Positions 13,849-21,858 are shown, counted from the stretch's first letter. The stretch: 35,231 nt of DNA from CAZNUP01 sp964609775 (GCA_964609775.1 CAZSSJ010000011.1:1-35231), one strand, 5' to 3'. Notes: generated from the sequence alone by a model not told the origin. Translations and numbers: made by a program.

Positions 13849-13877
13849 AGTGTAGTTCTTGTTGGACAGTTTTGCAA
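13849..13877 (-). promoter_or_regulatory. Leaderless promoter of the transposase
   Basis: TTGCAA (13872-13877) at the REP boundary, 17 bp, TACACT (13849-13854), then 6 nt to the ATG. The hairpin next to it could influence transcription. Confidence 0.65.
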
Positions 13878-13912
13878 GGGGTGGGCTTTACGTGCTTGAA
13901 AGCCCACCCCTT
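13876..13912 (+). repeat. REP hairpin copy 2, beside the transposase
   Basis: The arms AAGGGGTGGGCTTT and AAAGCCCACCCCTT pair perfectly over 14 bp around the loop ACGTGCTTG. Confidence 0.9.
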
Positions 13913-13930
13913 TAGAAGGTTTTTAGAAGG

Positions 13931-13960
13931 TTTTGAAGCTGGGGGGTTTTCTCATGAAAG
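13931..13960. repeat. TTTTGAAGCTGGGGG repeat, copy 2
   Basis: Matches 11719-11752 with a few substitutions. It follows the REP copy after TTTAGAAGG repeats. Confidence 0.5.
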
Positions 13961-14015
13961 TTGATGGATGTTGATGGGTTTGGAGGAAGGTGGTGGGGCA
14001 GGGAGCAGGGTGGAG

Positions 14016-14663
14016 TTATGGTAGCACTTCTTGGTAGCGATTTTCTACTTCCTGCCAGTTGACGACATTCCACCAGGCCTTGATGTAGTCCGCCCGGCGG
14101 TTTTGGTACTTTAAATAGTAGGCGTGTTCCCAGATGTCGAGACCCAAGATAGGGGTTAGGGGATAGGGGTTAGAGGTTAGCAAACCAGGCATTAGAGGAT
14201 TGTCCTGATTGGGGGTGTCCATTATGGATAGTTTCCCGGTGTCGTCGATGACCAACCAGGCCCAACCACTCCCAAATCTCCCTAGGGCTGCTTCGGTAAA
14301 CTTATCATTGAATCCTTCCATTGAGCCAAATGTTTCGTTTATTGCTTGGGTCGATTTGAGATTTGAGATTGGAGATTTGAGATTTTGATCAGGTGGGCAC
14401 ATGATTTGCCAGAAGAAGTTGTGGTTTAGAACGCCGCCGAGATTGTTGCGAACCTTGGTGCGGATGTCTTCGGGGACTTGGTCAAGATTGGCCATGAGGT
14501 CAGCGCCATGCATTGCTTGGAGCTTATCATGGCCTTCGAGAGCCTTGTTTAAGTTGTCCACATAAGCTTGGTGGTGCTTAGTGTGGTGAATCTTCATGGT
14601 TTCCGTGTCAATGTACGGCTCTAAGGCGTCGTAGGAATAGGGGAGAGGGGGAAGAGAATACAT
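14016..14663 (-). CDS. Superoxide dismutase (Fe/Mn type)
   Basis: It converts superoxide to oxygen and hydrogen peroxide. The 215-aa product has the family metal ligands in context: histidine in KIHHTKHHQAYVDNLN, histidine in VLNHNFFWQIM, and the Asp/His pair of LGLDIWEHAYYLKYQNRR. Iron and manganese types cannot be separated safely. Two short low-complexity inserts occur inside the protein. One (NLKSPISNLKS) is encoded by GAGATTTGA repeats at 14353-14386. The other (TSNPYPLTP) is encoded by GATAGGGGTTAG repeats at 14149-14181. Both lie in loops and keep the frame. No sign of truncation. Confidence 0.95.
   Translation of the reverse strand: MYSLPPLPYSYDALEPYIDTETMKIHHTKHHQAYVDNLNKALEGHDKLQAMHGADLMANLDQVPEDIRTKVRNNLGGVLNHNFFWQIMCPPDQNLKSPISNLKSTQAINETFGSMEGFNDKFTEAALGRFGSGWAWLVIDDTGKLSIMDTPNQDNPLMPGLLTSNPYPLTPILGLDIWEHAYYLKYQNRRADYIKAWWNVVNWQEVENRYQEVLP
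14149..14181. repeat. GATAGGGGTTAG repeats inside the dismutase gene
   Basis: Two copies of GATAGGGGTTAG and a partial third encode TSNPYPLTP. The same word lies inside rplJ at 1829-1850. Confidence 0.7.
14353..14386. repeat. GATTTGAGA repeats inside the dismutase gene
   Basis: Three to four copies of GATTTGAGA/GATTGGAGA encode NLKSPISNLKS. The word is shared with the rplK-rplA spacer. Confidence 0.7.
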
Positions 14664-14760
14664 AAATGATCAATCATCAATCATCAATCATCAATGATCA
14701 ATGATCAATGGATAGGGTTCAGTGACTAGTGATCAGTGGTTAGTGAACGATAAGTAATGA
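14664..14760. repeat. TGATCAATCA tract upstream of the dismutase
   Basis: At least six overlapping units of ATCAATCATCA/ATGATCA, followed by GTGATCAGTGGTTAGTG words. Highly self-complementary. The rest of 14664-14877 holds only the promoter of the next gene. Confidence 0.7.
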
Positions 14761-14861
14761 CTTAAGTTTAAAACTATGTTTCGGATTTGGGAATTAGGAA
14801 TGAGGGGAGTATGACATTGGTAATAGGGGGAGTCAAGAAGGAATTGGTTGAATGTTTAGTG

Positions 14862-14867
14862 TATAAT
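14862..14867 (+). promoter_or_regulatory. TATAAT box of the 14878 gene
   Basis: TATAAT ends 10 nt before the ATG at 14878. An earlier in-frame ATG at 14866 lies inside the -10 box and cannot be transcribed from it, which decides the start. Confidence 0.6.
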
Positions 14868-14877
14868 GCTTGAGTTT

Positions 14878-15120
14878 ATGGCAAATATTGGCCAGCTGAG
14901 GCAGAAGAATGGGCGATTGGAAGTTGTGCACACTATCAATAGAGAGAGAGTTGTTGTACCAACGGCTCTTGAGCAGTTGGGGCGAATGGTTAAGGTTGAT
15001 GTGGATGGGAAAATTGTTGAGGTTGATTCGGCACAAGTTTGGGAGCTGCATGGGGCGCCATGTGAACAGCGGAGTTTGAAAGCTGGAGGAACTGGTTATG
15101 AACGGATAAGGAGGAGTTGA
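14878..15120 (+). CDS. Unknown 80-aa protein, first of a pair
   Basis: The product begins MANIGQLRQKNGRLEVVHTI and looks like a small beta-rich protein (VKVDVDGKIVEVDSAQVWEL). No membrane segment or signal is present. I do not recognise the family. The stop lies 3 bp before the next start, and the ribosome binding site of that next gene lies inside its last codons. The two are therefore translated together. Confidence 0.65.
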   Translation: MANIGQLRQKNGRLEVVHTINRERVVVPTALEQLGRMVKVDVDGKIVEVDSAQVWELHGAPCEQRSLKAGGTGYERIRRS

Positions 15121-15122
15121 GA

Positions 15123-15416
15123 ATGGCATGGAGGGTGTCACCTGACCAGAATTTTGAAACAAACGAATCTTGTCCAATTGGCTATGGCGCAGACGAGGTG
15201 AGGGTTTTTGTCGGCAGTACTGTTGTAGTTGAGGCGTATGTGAGTGGTACGACACGTCCACCAGATATGAGTGGGGTTGGAAGGTGTGCTGTAAGATTGG
15301 CGGTGAAGTCTGCTCAGGAGAAGAAGGGAAGACCAGTTAGTGGGGATCAGTCAGTTTGCCAACGTTGTAAGGTGAATGGCCTTCGTATTAAGACAAGTGT
15401 GATTTCACAATTTTAG
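15123..15416 (+). CDS. Unknown 97-aa protein, second of a pair
   Basis: I chose the ATG at 15123 because GGAGGAG lies 6 nt upstream; the TTG at 15117 is the alternative. The product has three cysteines, one near the start (ESCPIGYG) and two as CQRC near the end, perhaps a metal or disulfide site. Mainly beta-like sequence between them (VRVFVGSTVVVEAYV). No family recognised. Coupled to the preceding gene. Confidence 0.65.
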   Translation: MAWRVSPDQNFETNESCPIGYGADEVRVFVGSTVVVEAYVSGTTRPPDMSGVGRCAVRLAVKSAQEKKGRPVSGDQSVCQRCKVNGLRIKTSVISQF

Positions 15417-15456
15417 AACTTTAGAAGATTTTGGTGGGAGGGGTGGTGGGCATAAG

Positions 15457-17844
15457 CTAGACGAAAATGCTTCTAATTGATGGGACCAGTATGATCAGGA
15501 TCTGGAAGAAAGCGGCGAGAAAAGCGGCGGCGAGAAGGAGGCGGTTACTCAGGAGCGGCTGATTTTTGCCCCGGAGGAGGAAGGCGATGAGGGTCTGGCC
15601 GGCGACGAGGAAAGTGAAGGTGGCCAGGCGGGCGGTTTCCTGGCCAAACGAAGAGAAGAGGAAGAAAATCGCGGTGGCGAGGGAGCCAAGAAGGAAGCCG
15701 AGGAGAATGATGAAACGGATGGAGGTTTGGTCAAGAAGACCCTGGCCAATTTGGAGCTCCCGGCGAGACAGGTGAAGGGTTTTGCCGTCTTTGGGGTCGA
15801 TGGCCAGGGCGAGGGCGGGCAGGCCGTCGGTGACAATGTTCATCCAGAGGATGGCGAGCGGGGAAAGCGGCAGAGGGAGACCAATGAGCATGGCGAGAAA
15901 GACGGTGGTGATTTCGCCGAGATTGCAGGAGAGGAGGTATTTAATGGTTTTTGTCAGGTTGAGAAAGATGACGCGGCCTTCTTCGATGGCGGAGACGATG
16001 GTCGCGAAATTGTCGTCGGTGATGATTAAATCGGAAGCTTCTTTGGCCACATCAGTGCCGGTTATGCCCATGGCGACGCCGACCTGGGCTTTTTTGAGGG
16101 CGGGAGAGTCGTTGACGCCGTCACCGGTGACGGCGACGACCTTGCCCAAGTTTTGAAAGGCTTCGACGATGCGGAGTTTGTCTTCGGGAGTGACACGGGC
16201 GAAGACACCGATTTTGAGGAGGTTTTGGGCGAGGACTTCGTCGGAGTAGGTGTTTAGTTGAGGGCCAGTTATTTCTTCCTGGCCGGCGGCGAGGAGGCCA
16301 ATTTCGGAGGCGACAGCCCGAGCGGTTTCCAGAGAGTCGCCGGTGACCATGACAACGGTAATGCCGGCTCGTCTGCAGGCGGTGATGGCGGAGGCAGCTT
16401 CCGGGCGGGGCGGGTCGGAAATGGCGACCAAGCCGAGGAAGGTGAGGTCTTTTTCGAAATCTTTCTTGGGAAGGGAGGGGGAGAAGTGTTTAGTGGCGAG
16501 GGCCAGAAGGCGGTAGCCCCTGGCGGCCAGCTCCGAGCTTTTGTGAAGAAAGGTTTCTTTTTCGGAGGCTGATAGGTCAGAGCAGATTTTGAGGACTTCT
16601 TCGGGAGCCCCTTTTGTATAGATTTCCTGCTCAACAACGACGGTCATGAGCCGGCGGGCGCTGTCGAAGGGGATTTCGTCGGAGATGGGGTGATCCAGCC
16701 GAAGTTTGTGGTGGTCAAGGCCGGCTTTTTCGGCCAGGATGAGGAGGGCGCCTTCGGTGGTGTCGCCCAGGACAGTGAAGGAGCGACCGCCGTCGACGAC
16801 GGGAGCCAGTGAGCTGCGATTGCAAAAAACGCCGGCTTTAACAAGAGCGTCGAGGTTGTCGCGGTCGGTTTTGGGGTGGGGAGAGGTTTCTGTGATTTCG
16901 CCGACAGTCGTGTAGCCGACGCCGGAGACAGAAAAGTGGTGCTGGTCGGCGGTGAGAATTTTCTTGACGGTCATTTCATTTTTTGTCAGCGTGCCGGTTT
17001 TGTCGGTCAGGATGACGTCGACGGAACCCAAAGCTTCGGTGGCGACCAGGCGCTTGACGATGGCTCGGCGCTGCGCCAGACGGCGGACGCCAACAGCGAG
17101 GGAAATTGTCAGGACAGCGGGGAGCCCTTCGGGAATGGCCGCCACGGCGAGGGCGACGGCGGAGAAGAAAAGAAGGTGGGGGTCACGGCCTTGGAAGAGG
17201 CCGATGATTTCCACGAGAGCGATTATTAGGGCCACAAGCAGGGTGAGTTTTTTGCCAAGATCAGCAATTTTAATTTCCAAAGGGGTCTTTTCTTCGGGAA
17301 TATTTGTCAGTGAGAGAGCGATTTGGCCGAATTTAGTGGCCGAGCCGATTTTTGTGACCTGCATCTGGCCATTGCCGGTTAAGATGGTGGTGGCCATGAA
17401 GACCTCGTCGCTGGGGTTCTTTTCGACGGGGACGCTTTCGCCAGTCAAGGAGGCTTCGCTCACCGTGAGGTTGTGGCTAGTTAGCAAAGAGCCGTCGGCG
17501 GGGATTTTGTCACCTTCGGAGAGAATGACTAGGTCGCCTTCGGTCAAAAATTTGGTCTCAAGACGTTGTTCCAGGCCGTCTCTTACAACCCGGACGGTGT
17601 CGACGACGAGCTTTTTTAAGGCGGCGATTTCGTTTTTGGCTTTAATTTCCTGATAGAAACCGATTCCGGCATTAGCCAGAGTGATGGCGAGGATGAGGAT
17701 GGTGTCGAGGGTTTCGCCAGCGAGGAGGGAAACAGCCGCGGCCACCAGCAGGAGAGTGATGAGAGAGGATTTGAATTGGGAGAGGAAAATGGACCAGGCG
17801 GGGGTGCTTTGAGGTTCGGGTAGAACGTTACGAGGCTCGGACAT
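15457..17844 (-). CDS. Cation-transporting P-type ATPase (Ca2+ type)
   Basis: It uses ATP to pump cations across the membrane. The 795-aa product has every key motif: TGES in the actuator domain (134-137), PEGL in helix M4 (238-241), the phosphorylated aspartate in DKTGTLT (281-287), MVTGDSLETA, and the hinge VTGDGVNDSPALKKAQ. The order of segments and the PEGL motif fit the P2A group (SERCA-like Ca2+ pumps, PacL). The usual short N-terminal domain before the first helix is nearly absent. The start ATG has TAATAT 6 nt upstream. It lies 43 bp beyond the end of the permease gene. Confidence 0.92.
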   Translation of the reverse strand: MSEPRNVLPEPQSTPAWSIFLSQFKSSLITLLLVAAAVSLLAGETLDTILILAITLANAGIGFYQEIKAKNEIAALKKLVVDTVRVVRDGLEQRLETKFLTEGDLVILSEGDKIPADGSLLTSHNLTVSEASLTGESVPVEKNPSDEVFMATTILTGNGQMQVTKIGSATKFGQIALSLTNIPEEKTPLEIKIADLGKKLTLLVALIIALVEIIGLFQGRDPHLLFFSAVALAVAAIPEGLPAVLTISLAVGVRRLAQRRAIVKRLVATEALGSVDVILTDKTGTLTKNEMTVKKILTADQHHFSVSGVGYTTVGEITETSPHPKTDRDNLDALVKAGVFCNRSSLAPVVDGGRSFTVLGDTTEGALLILAEKAGLDHHKLRLDHPISDEIPFDSARRLMTVVVEQEIYTKGAPEEVLKICSDLSASEKETFLHKSSELAARGYRLLALATKHFSPSLPKKDFEKDLTFLGLVAISDPPRPEAASAITACRRAGITVVMVTGDSLETARAVASEIGLLAAGQEEITGPQLNTYSDEVLAQNLLKIGVFARVTPEDKLRIVEAFQNLGKVVAVTGDGVNDSPALKKAQVGVAMGITGTDVAKEASDLIITDDNFATIVSAIEEGRVIFLNLTKTIKYLLSCNLGEITTVFLAMLIGLPLPLSPLAILWMNIVTDGLPALALAIDPKDGKTLHLSRRELQIGQGLLDQTSIRFIILLGFLLGSLATAIFFLFSSFGQETARLATFTFLVAGQTLIAFLLRGKNQPLLSNRLLLAAAFLAAFFQILIILVPSIRSIFV

Positions 17845-17850
17845 ACATAT

Positions 17851-17856
17851 ATATTA
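17851..17856 (-). promoter_or_regulatory. Possible -10 of the P-type ATPase gene
   Basis: TAATAT ends 6 nt before the ATG, in the same geometry as other genes here. No clear -35. Confidence 0.35.
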
Positions 17857-17887
17857 GACGGTGGGCTGGTAGATTGGTAGATTGGGA

Positions 17888-18874
17888 TTAGGAATCGGGG
17901 ATTTGCTGGAGGATGGTGGTGAGGACGAGGATGAGGGGGATGGAGAGGAGGGCGCCGGCGATTCCCAGCAGGTTGCCGCCGACCATGATGGCGATGATGA
18001 CGGCCAGGGGGTTTAAGCCAACGGCCTTCTCCATGACTTTGGGGACGAGGAGATGGTTTTCCAGAAGTTGAATGAGGATGTAGAGGGCGACAGTGGCGAG
18101 AGCGATTTGGGGAGAGAGAGTGAGGGCGACAATGACGGCGGGAACAGCGGAAATGACCGGGCCCATCGTCGGGATGACTTCAAGGAAGCCGGCAATGATG
18201 GCCAGGGGCAGGGCGAAGGGAATGCCCAGGAAAGCCAGGCCAAGCCAGGTGGCCAGGCCGATGGTGGTGCTGAGCAAAATTTGTCCTCGGACCCAGCTTC
18301 CCAGCTTATTCTTGATTATGGAAATTGTTTGCTCGATTTTTGAGTGATGGGAATCGGGAAAGAGGGAAACAAGGAGGTGGTGGAAGGGGTAGTCAAAGAG
18401 AAGAAGATAGAAGGTGATGACAATGGTGGTGACGAGGAAGAAGAAGCCGCCGAAGGCCCGGCTGGTGAGAAGAAAGGCGTTGCGGCTGGCGGCGTTGACC
18501 TCGGCTTCGATGAGGGCCCGAAGGTTAAAGCTTTCCGGAGAGAGACCGAGGAAATTGACTGTTCGTTCCAGGAGAGTGGGGAAGGCAGAAGCGAACGATT
18601 GGGTTTGGGAAGTGAAAAAGGGCAGGAGGGGGAAAACGAGAATGGCGATCAGGAGGAGGGTGAGGAGAAAGACGGTGGTTACGGCCAGGAGGCGGTGGAC
18701 CTTTTTCCTGACCAGAAGCTCGACGGCGGGGGAAAGGGCGGAGGCAAAAGTGTAGGCGATGAAGAAGGAGAAGAGAGTTGAGCGAAGTTCCCAGAGGATG
18801 AAAATGGTGAGGGCCAGGGTTAGGCCGATGACAAAGTGGTTTTCCAGGATGTTTTTTTGAAAATAGGGGGTCAC
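17888..18874 (-). CDS. AI-2E family transporter / permease
   Basis: The 328-aa product is a polytopic membrane protein with about eight helices and the family end pattern (GFLEVIPTMGPVISAVPAVIVAL, LLENHLLVPKVMEKAVGLNP in successive blocks). The family includes TqsA, but substrates are mostly unknown. A longer frame begins at 18955 inside the upstream gene. I prefer the GTG at 18874, because an extended -10 (TGCTACAAT) ends 7 nt before it and the longer N-terminus (HPLPNQDKLNHKQNA) is not membrane-like. The region overlaps no other gene with this start. Confidence 0.85.
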   Translation of the reverse strand: MTPYFQKNILENHFVIGLTLALTIFILWELRSTLFSFFIAYTFASALSPAVELLVRKKVHRLLAVTTVFLLTLLLIAILVFPLLPFFTSQTQSFASAFPTLLERTVNFLGLSPESFNLRALIEAEVNAASRNAFLLTSRAFGGFFFLVTTIVITFYLLLFDYPFHHLLVSLFPDSHHSKIEQTISIIKNKLGSWVRGQILLSTTIGLATWLGLAFLGIPFALPLAIIAGFLEVIPTMGPVISAVPAVIVALTLSPQIALATVALYILIQLLENHLLVPKVMEKAVGLNPLAVIIAIMVGGNLLGIAGALLSIPLILVLTTILQQIPDS

Positions 18875-18881
18875 TGGGGAT

Positions 18882-18890
18882 ATTGTAGCA
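18882..18890 (-). promoter_or_regulatory. Extended -10 of the permease gene
   Basis: TGCTACAAT on the − strand, ending 7 nt before the GTG at 18874. Confidence 0.5.
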
Positions 18891-18896
18891 TTTTGT

Positions 18897-19250
18897 TTAT
18901 GGTTGAGTTTGTCTTGGTTGGGGAGTGGGTGTGGGACGGTTCGGGATAAATTCAAAACAGGCGCCGGTCCCGCCTCTAATTTCCTTTATGTCTCTTATTC
19001 TGGCGACTCCGTTGCCGAAGTTTACTCGGCCAAGTTCTGGGGAGACGTTATAGAAATATTTGATATCTTTTGGGCGACCGCAAAGTTCCAAGCGTCCTTT
19101 AGCCGGCTCAACGAGCAGGAAACCCGGGGGAAATTCGGTGTCTCTGGTGAGGCTGTAGGTAAACCAAGCTACCACGGCTAAAAATATGCCGACGGTTATC
19201 ATGTAATCGTGGCGTTTTTCACTCGGAGTCTTTTCTTCGTAGGGAATCAT
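18897..19250 (-). CDS. Unknown membrane-anchored 117-aa protein
   Basis: A short cytoplasmic stretch and one transmembrane helix (MITVGIFLAVVAWFTYSL) are followed by an outside domain with two cysteines and a Pro/Thr tail. Its ATG overlaps the stop of the previous gene as ATGA, so the two are translationally coupled. This decides the start at 19250 over a TTG at 19265. No family recognised. Confidence 0.7.
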   Translation of the reverse strand: MIPYEEKTPSEKRHDYMITVGIFLAVVAWFTYSLTRDTEFPPGFLLVEPAKGRLELCGRPKDIKYFYNVSPELGRVNFGNGVARIRDIKEIRGGTGACFEFIPNRPTPTPQPRQTQP

Positions 19251-19822
19251 GGGGTGACGGGACAAACAACTTTGGTTCCGCCCACGCTTCCAAGATAGAG
19301 TGGGCCTTTTGGTTCTTGGAGTTGGCTCTTGCCGATGTCTGAGTCTTGGGCGAAACAGGTAATATTTTGAGTCTGTAGCGCTCTTCGTAAAAATTCATCG
19401 TCTTTGGTAATGAATTGAATTTGGCCCGTTGGTGTTGAGGGAGAAGTCAAGGGCAATGCTGTGGGGAGGGGTTTGGAGTTCTGTGCAGCACTGATCGCGG
19501 CCCCGATGATGGCAGCGATGATAGCGAGAGCACCGATTGTTGGACCGTCCAGTCCAATAATTTGATCCCCTGACCCATGGTGATGGTATTCAGTACGTCT
19601 TACTGTTATTGTGGTATTTGGGGAATCAGTGCGGCTGAGGTCTAAGGATAATCGTGCCCCGCCTCTTTTCTTACCGCCTTGTTCAAGTTGGCGACGCTGT
19701 GTTGGGGTAAGAGATATTATGTTCCCAGAGTTGTCAGTGAGACCCACCAGTTTACCGTTTTGGTCAATGATCGGTTTTAGGCTTCCATTTTGGTCAGGGG
19801 TTGTAAGTTCGCCATGGCTCAT
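19247..19822 (-). CDS. Unknown membrane protein, first of a coupled pair
   Basis: The 191-aa product has a polar N-terminal half with a TPTQRRQLEQGGKKRGG basic patch, and a central hydrophobic helix (PTIGALAIIAAIIGAAISAA, about 93-112). The C-terminal domain has two cysteines. The start at 19822 is set by the TATAAT box 7 nt upstream; the in-frame ATG at 19831 overlaps that box. It is coupled to the 18897-19250 gene by an ATGA overlap. No family recognised. Confidence 0.7.
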   Translation of the reverse strand: MSHGELTTPDQNGSLKPIIDQNGKLVGLTDNSGNIISLTPTQRRQLEQGGKKRGGARLSLDLSRTDSPNTTITVRRTEYHHHGSGDQIIGLDGPTIGALAIIAAIIGAAISAAQNSKPLPTALPLTSPSTPTGQIQFITKDDEFLRRALQTQNITCFAQDSDIGKSQLQEPKGPLYLGSVGGTKVVCPVTP

Positions 19823-19829
19823 GGGAGCC

Positions 19830-19859
19830 ATTATATATCTATAGGGTTAATCTTGTCTA
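19830..19859 (-). promoter_or_regulatory. Leaderless promoter of the coupled pair
   Basis: TAGACA (19854-19859), 18 bp, TATAAT (19830-19835), then 7 nt to the ATG. Confidence 0.65.
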
Positions 19860-19875
19860 GCTATGGGCTTCAGGT

Positions 19876-19904
19876 TTGAGAAAATGCATTAATTATGGGA
19901 TACT
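19876..19904 (+). promoter_or_regulatory. Leaderless promoter of the 19911 gene
   Basis: TTGAGA (19876-19881), 17 bp, GATACT (19899-19904), then 6 nt to a GTG start. Confidence 0.65.
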
Positions 19905-19910
19905 CTGATT

Positions 19911-20270
19911 GTGAATGAAGAAATGTTGTCAGATCAGTTTTGGCAAACGATGAGATGGGCTATGCCGTTTGTTCTGGGTTGGTTTGGTTATTTAAATCAG
20001 ACACGATTCCGTCTTCCCGGAGAAAGCTTTAGTATGGCCGGAGAGATAATGAGAGCTTGGAAGGGCGCTGTTCTTACCGGAATTTTGACGGCGGGTTTGT
20101 CGTATACGATGTTTCAGTGGGGGTTTGAGGCCTTGGACAGATTGGCAAAAGGAGAGGATCCCGGAGGAATGCTGGTTTATGGAGTTTTGGCAGTAGCTTC
20201 ATCGTTGGAAGTGGGATATTTTGCTGGGCATGGGGCGAGGTTTGTGGTTGATCTGGCTTTGAGGAGATAA
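19911..20270 (+). CDS. Small unknown membrane protein
   Basis: The 119-aa product has three probable membrane segments (WAMPFVLGWFGYL, AVLTGILTAGLSYTMF, MLVYGVLAVASSLEVGYFA). The C-terminal motif GYFAGHGARFV is found again in a decayed copy at 21381-21506, beyond the Fic gene. The two share about 35 identical bases. No function can be assigned. Confidence 0.7.
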   Translation: MNEEMLSDQFWQTMRWAMPFVLGWFGYLNQTRFRLPGESFSMAGEIMRAWKGAVLTGILTAGLSYTMFQWGFEALDRLAKGEDPGGMLVYGVLAVASSLEVGYFAGHGARFVVDLALRR

Positions 20271-20276
20271 GGTCTA

Positions 20277-21287
20277 TTATTTCAACACATAATAACTGCT
20301 TTTTGTACTTCCTTTTTTCTCGAGATATCCTTTTTTAGTGAGGGACTTAAGAAGATTAAACGCTTGCTGTCGCGAAATAGCTAGTTCTTTTGTTAAATCA
20401 GATGAATTAAGCTCCCGATATTTCTGAATAATTTTTAGAACCTCCTGTTCTTTTGGTGTGAGTCGAATATCAAACGTTAATTGTGTTAATCCTGTCTCCA
20501 CTTTTCCTAATGCTCCCGCAAGAGAATACTTGACACCATCCGTAAAATACTCAAGCCAGGTTGTTTTGTCTCCACTGTCTGCCGAGTGCAAACTGTCAGA
20601 GTATAGTGAACGGTCAATGTCATAGTAGTCGTCAAGGACAAAGTATTTGTTGATCAGATAATTATGCTTAAGAAATATAAGGGCGGTTAACAGACGACAA
20701 ACTCTGCCATTACCATCTTCGAACGGATGGAGGAAGACAAACTGATGGTGGAAAATACCGGCTTTTAAAGTAGGGGGTTCTTTGGTCTTCTTCACCCACA
20801 AAAGAAGCCCTTCGAGAGCCTCCACGATTTCTCTTTTGGTGTGAAATGGCGGATTGTATTTGATGACAAGTCTGTCAATTACATCGTGACTTCCCACCAC
20901 AATTCTAGTGTTTCTGATTTTTCCTTTAATGTTTTCTTTTACCCCAGTCAGTAAATGTTTATGCGTGTCAAGGACGTGATTTAAGTTGAGGTCCCGATTT
21001 ACTTTTGTTGGCAGCTCCTTTAGTATTTGAAAATAATTTACCACTTCTTTTTCATCACGGTTGACAGGGACCCGATCATTAAGAATTAGATTGGACACTT
21101 GCGCTTCAGATAAGGGATTTCCTTCAATGCTATTTGAGGCGAAGGATGACTGAATCAGATTGTCTCTCTCCAGGTTTAAAAGTAGCTGTTGGGGAATAGT
21201 CATTCCTTCCAACCGACCGTACAGGCGTTCAATCTCGTTAATATTGAGTAATATTTTTGGGGTAAGAGAATATTTTGGCTTGAACAC
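20277..21287 (-). CDS. Fic family protein with HTH C-terminus
   Basis: Fic enzymes transfer AMP or similar groups to target proteins. The product shows the active-site loop HPFEDGNGR and the inhibitory helix motif SNSIEGN near its N-terminus, the class in which the protein holds itself inactive. A C-terminal winged helix (LTPKEQEVLKIIQKYREL, then ISRQQAFNLLKSLTKKGYLE) suggests DNA binding. I prefer the GTG at 21287: a TTGACA, 16 bp, TATACT promoter ends 6 nt before it, and an ATG at 21305 would lie upstream of the transcription start. Operator-like repeats upstream suggest autoregulation. The gene interrupts a duplicated membrane-protein locus. Confidence 0.85.
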   Translation of the reverse strand: MFKPKYSLTPKILLNINEIERLYGRLEGMTIPQQLLLNLERDNLIQSSFASNSIEGNPLSEAQVSNLILNDRVPVNRDEKEVVNYFQILKELPTKVNRDLNLNHVLDTHKHLLTGVKENIKGKIRNTRIVVGSHDVIDRLVIKYNPPFHTKREIVEALEGLLLWVKKTKEPPTLKAGIFHHQFVFLHPFEDGNGRVCRLLTALIFLKHNYLINKYFVLDDYYDIDRSLYSDSLHSADSGDKTTWLEYFTDGVKYSLAGALGKVETGLTQLTFDIRLTPKEQEVLKIIQKYRELNSSDLTKELAISRQQAFNLLKSLTKKGYLEKKGSTKSSYYVLK

Positions 21288-21293
21288 AACAGG

Positions 21294-21321
21294 AGTATAC
21301 CTCATTATTAGTAATTGTCAA
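21294..21321 (-). promoter_or_regulatory. Promoter of the Fic gene
   Basis: TTGACA (21316-21321), 16 bp, TATACT (21294-21299), then 6 nt to GTG. Confidence 0.6.
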
Positions 21322-21345
21322 GTTAATTGTCAACATATTTGACAA
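21315..21345. promoter_or_regulatory. Operator-like repeats upstream of the Fic gene
   Basis: TTGTCAA occurs at 21315-21321 and 21327-21333, and its inverse TTGACAA at 21339-21345. The spacing is a constant 12 bp, about one helical turn. One unit contains the -35 box. Confidence 0.65.
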
Positions 21346-21380
21346 TCCGTTTAGAGACAGCTTAAGCGATAAGAAGAGCT

Positions 21381-21506
21381 TTGTTGTCAAGGATTTTGGT
21401 TGATGCTGGTTATGGATTGTTGGTGGCTTTGACTTTGGAAGGGGGATATTTTGCTGGGCATGGGGCGAGGTTTGTGGCCGGGCTGGTTTTTGGAAGGCGG
21501 TCTTGA
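21381..21506 (+). pseudogene. Decayed copy of the 19911-20270 membrane gene
   Basis: Without any start codon the frame reads YGLLVALTLEGGYFAGHG and then ARFVAGLVFGRRS, aligned with the C-terminal third of the intact gene. About 35 consecutive bases are identical. It lies just upstream of the Fic promoter. Confidence 0.75.
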
Positions 21507-21841
21507 TTATCTTTTTCGAGGCAAGCGGAGTTTTAGGTTGTTTGCCGGACCTTGAAGTTGCTCAAAAACATAAGGTGGGGTGTATAGATCGTGCTGTCTT
21601 GGTTCGCCAGAATCGGTTGTGGCCGGTTCGTTTTTGGGGTTGAAGTGCATAGGCCATTGGGTATTTCTGACGGCCTGAAGGCCAGTGATTTCTATTAGTC
21701 GGAGATACCCGTTTAATCCTTTGACGGCGAATTCATCGAGTTCGTAGTCTATAGCAGACGGCCTTTTATTAGCTGGGGAGATAGTTTGATGATGTCCCCC
21801 ACGTCGAATTGAATAACTTTGCCTTGTTTGTCCAATTCCAT
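21507..21841 (-). pseudogene. Frameshifted unknown gene
   Basis: From the ATG at 21841 one frame reads MELDKQGKVIQFDVGDIIKL and stops after about 30 codons. A second frame continues directly as ELDEFAVKGLNGYLRLIEI and runs to 21507. One base gained or lost near 21750 explains both halves. The product is unknown, mostly beta-like. Confidence 0.6.
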
Positions 21842-21858
21842 AGGGATGATTATATAAT

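Noticed and set aside
16952..17653. 233-aa + strand reading frame
   Set aside because: Antisense of the P-type ATPase; Arg/Ser-rich and without domain signals.
18344..18781. 145-aa + strand reading frame
   Set aside because: It is antisense to the AI-2E permease and consists of Gly/Glu-rich low-complexity sequence, as expected for the shadow of a membrane protein.
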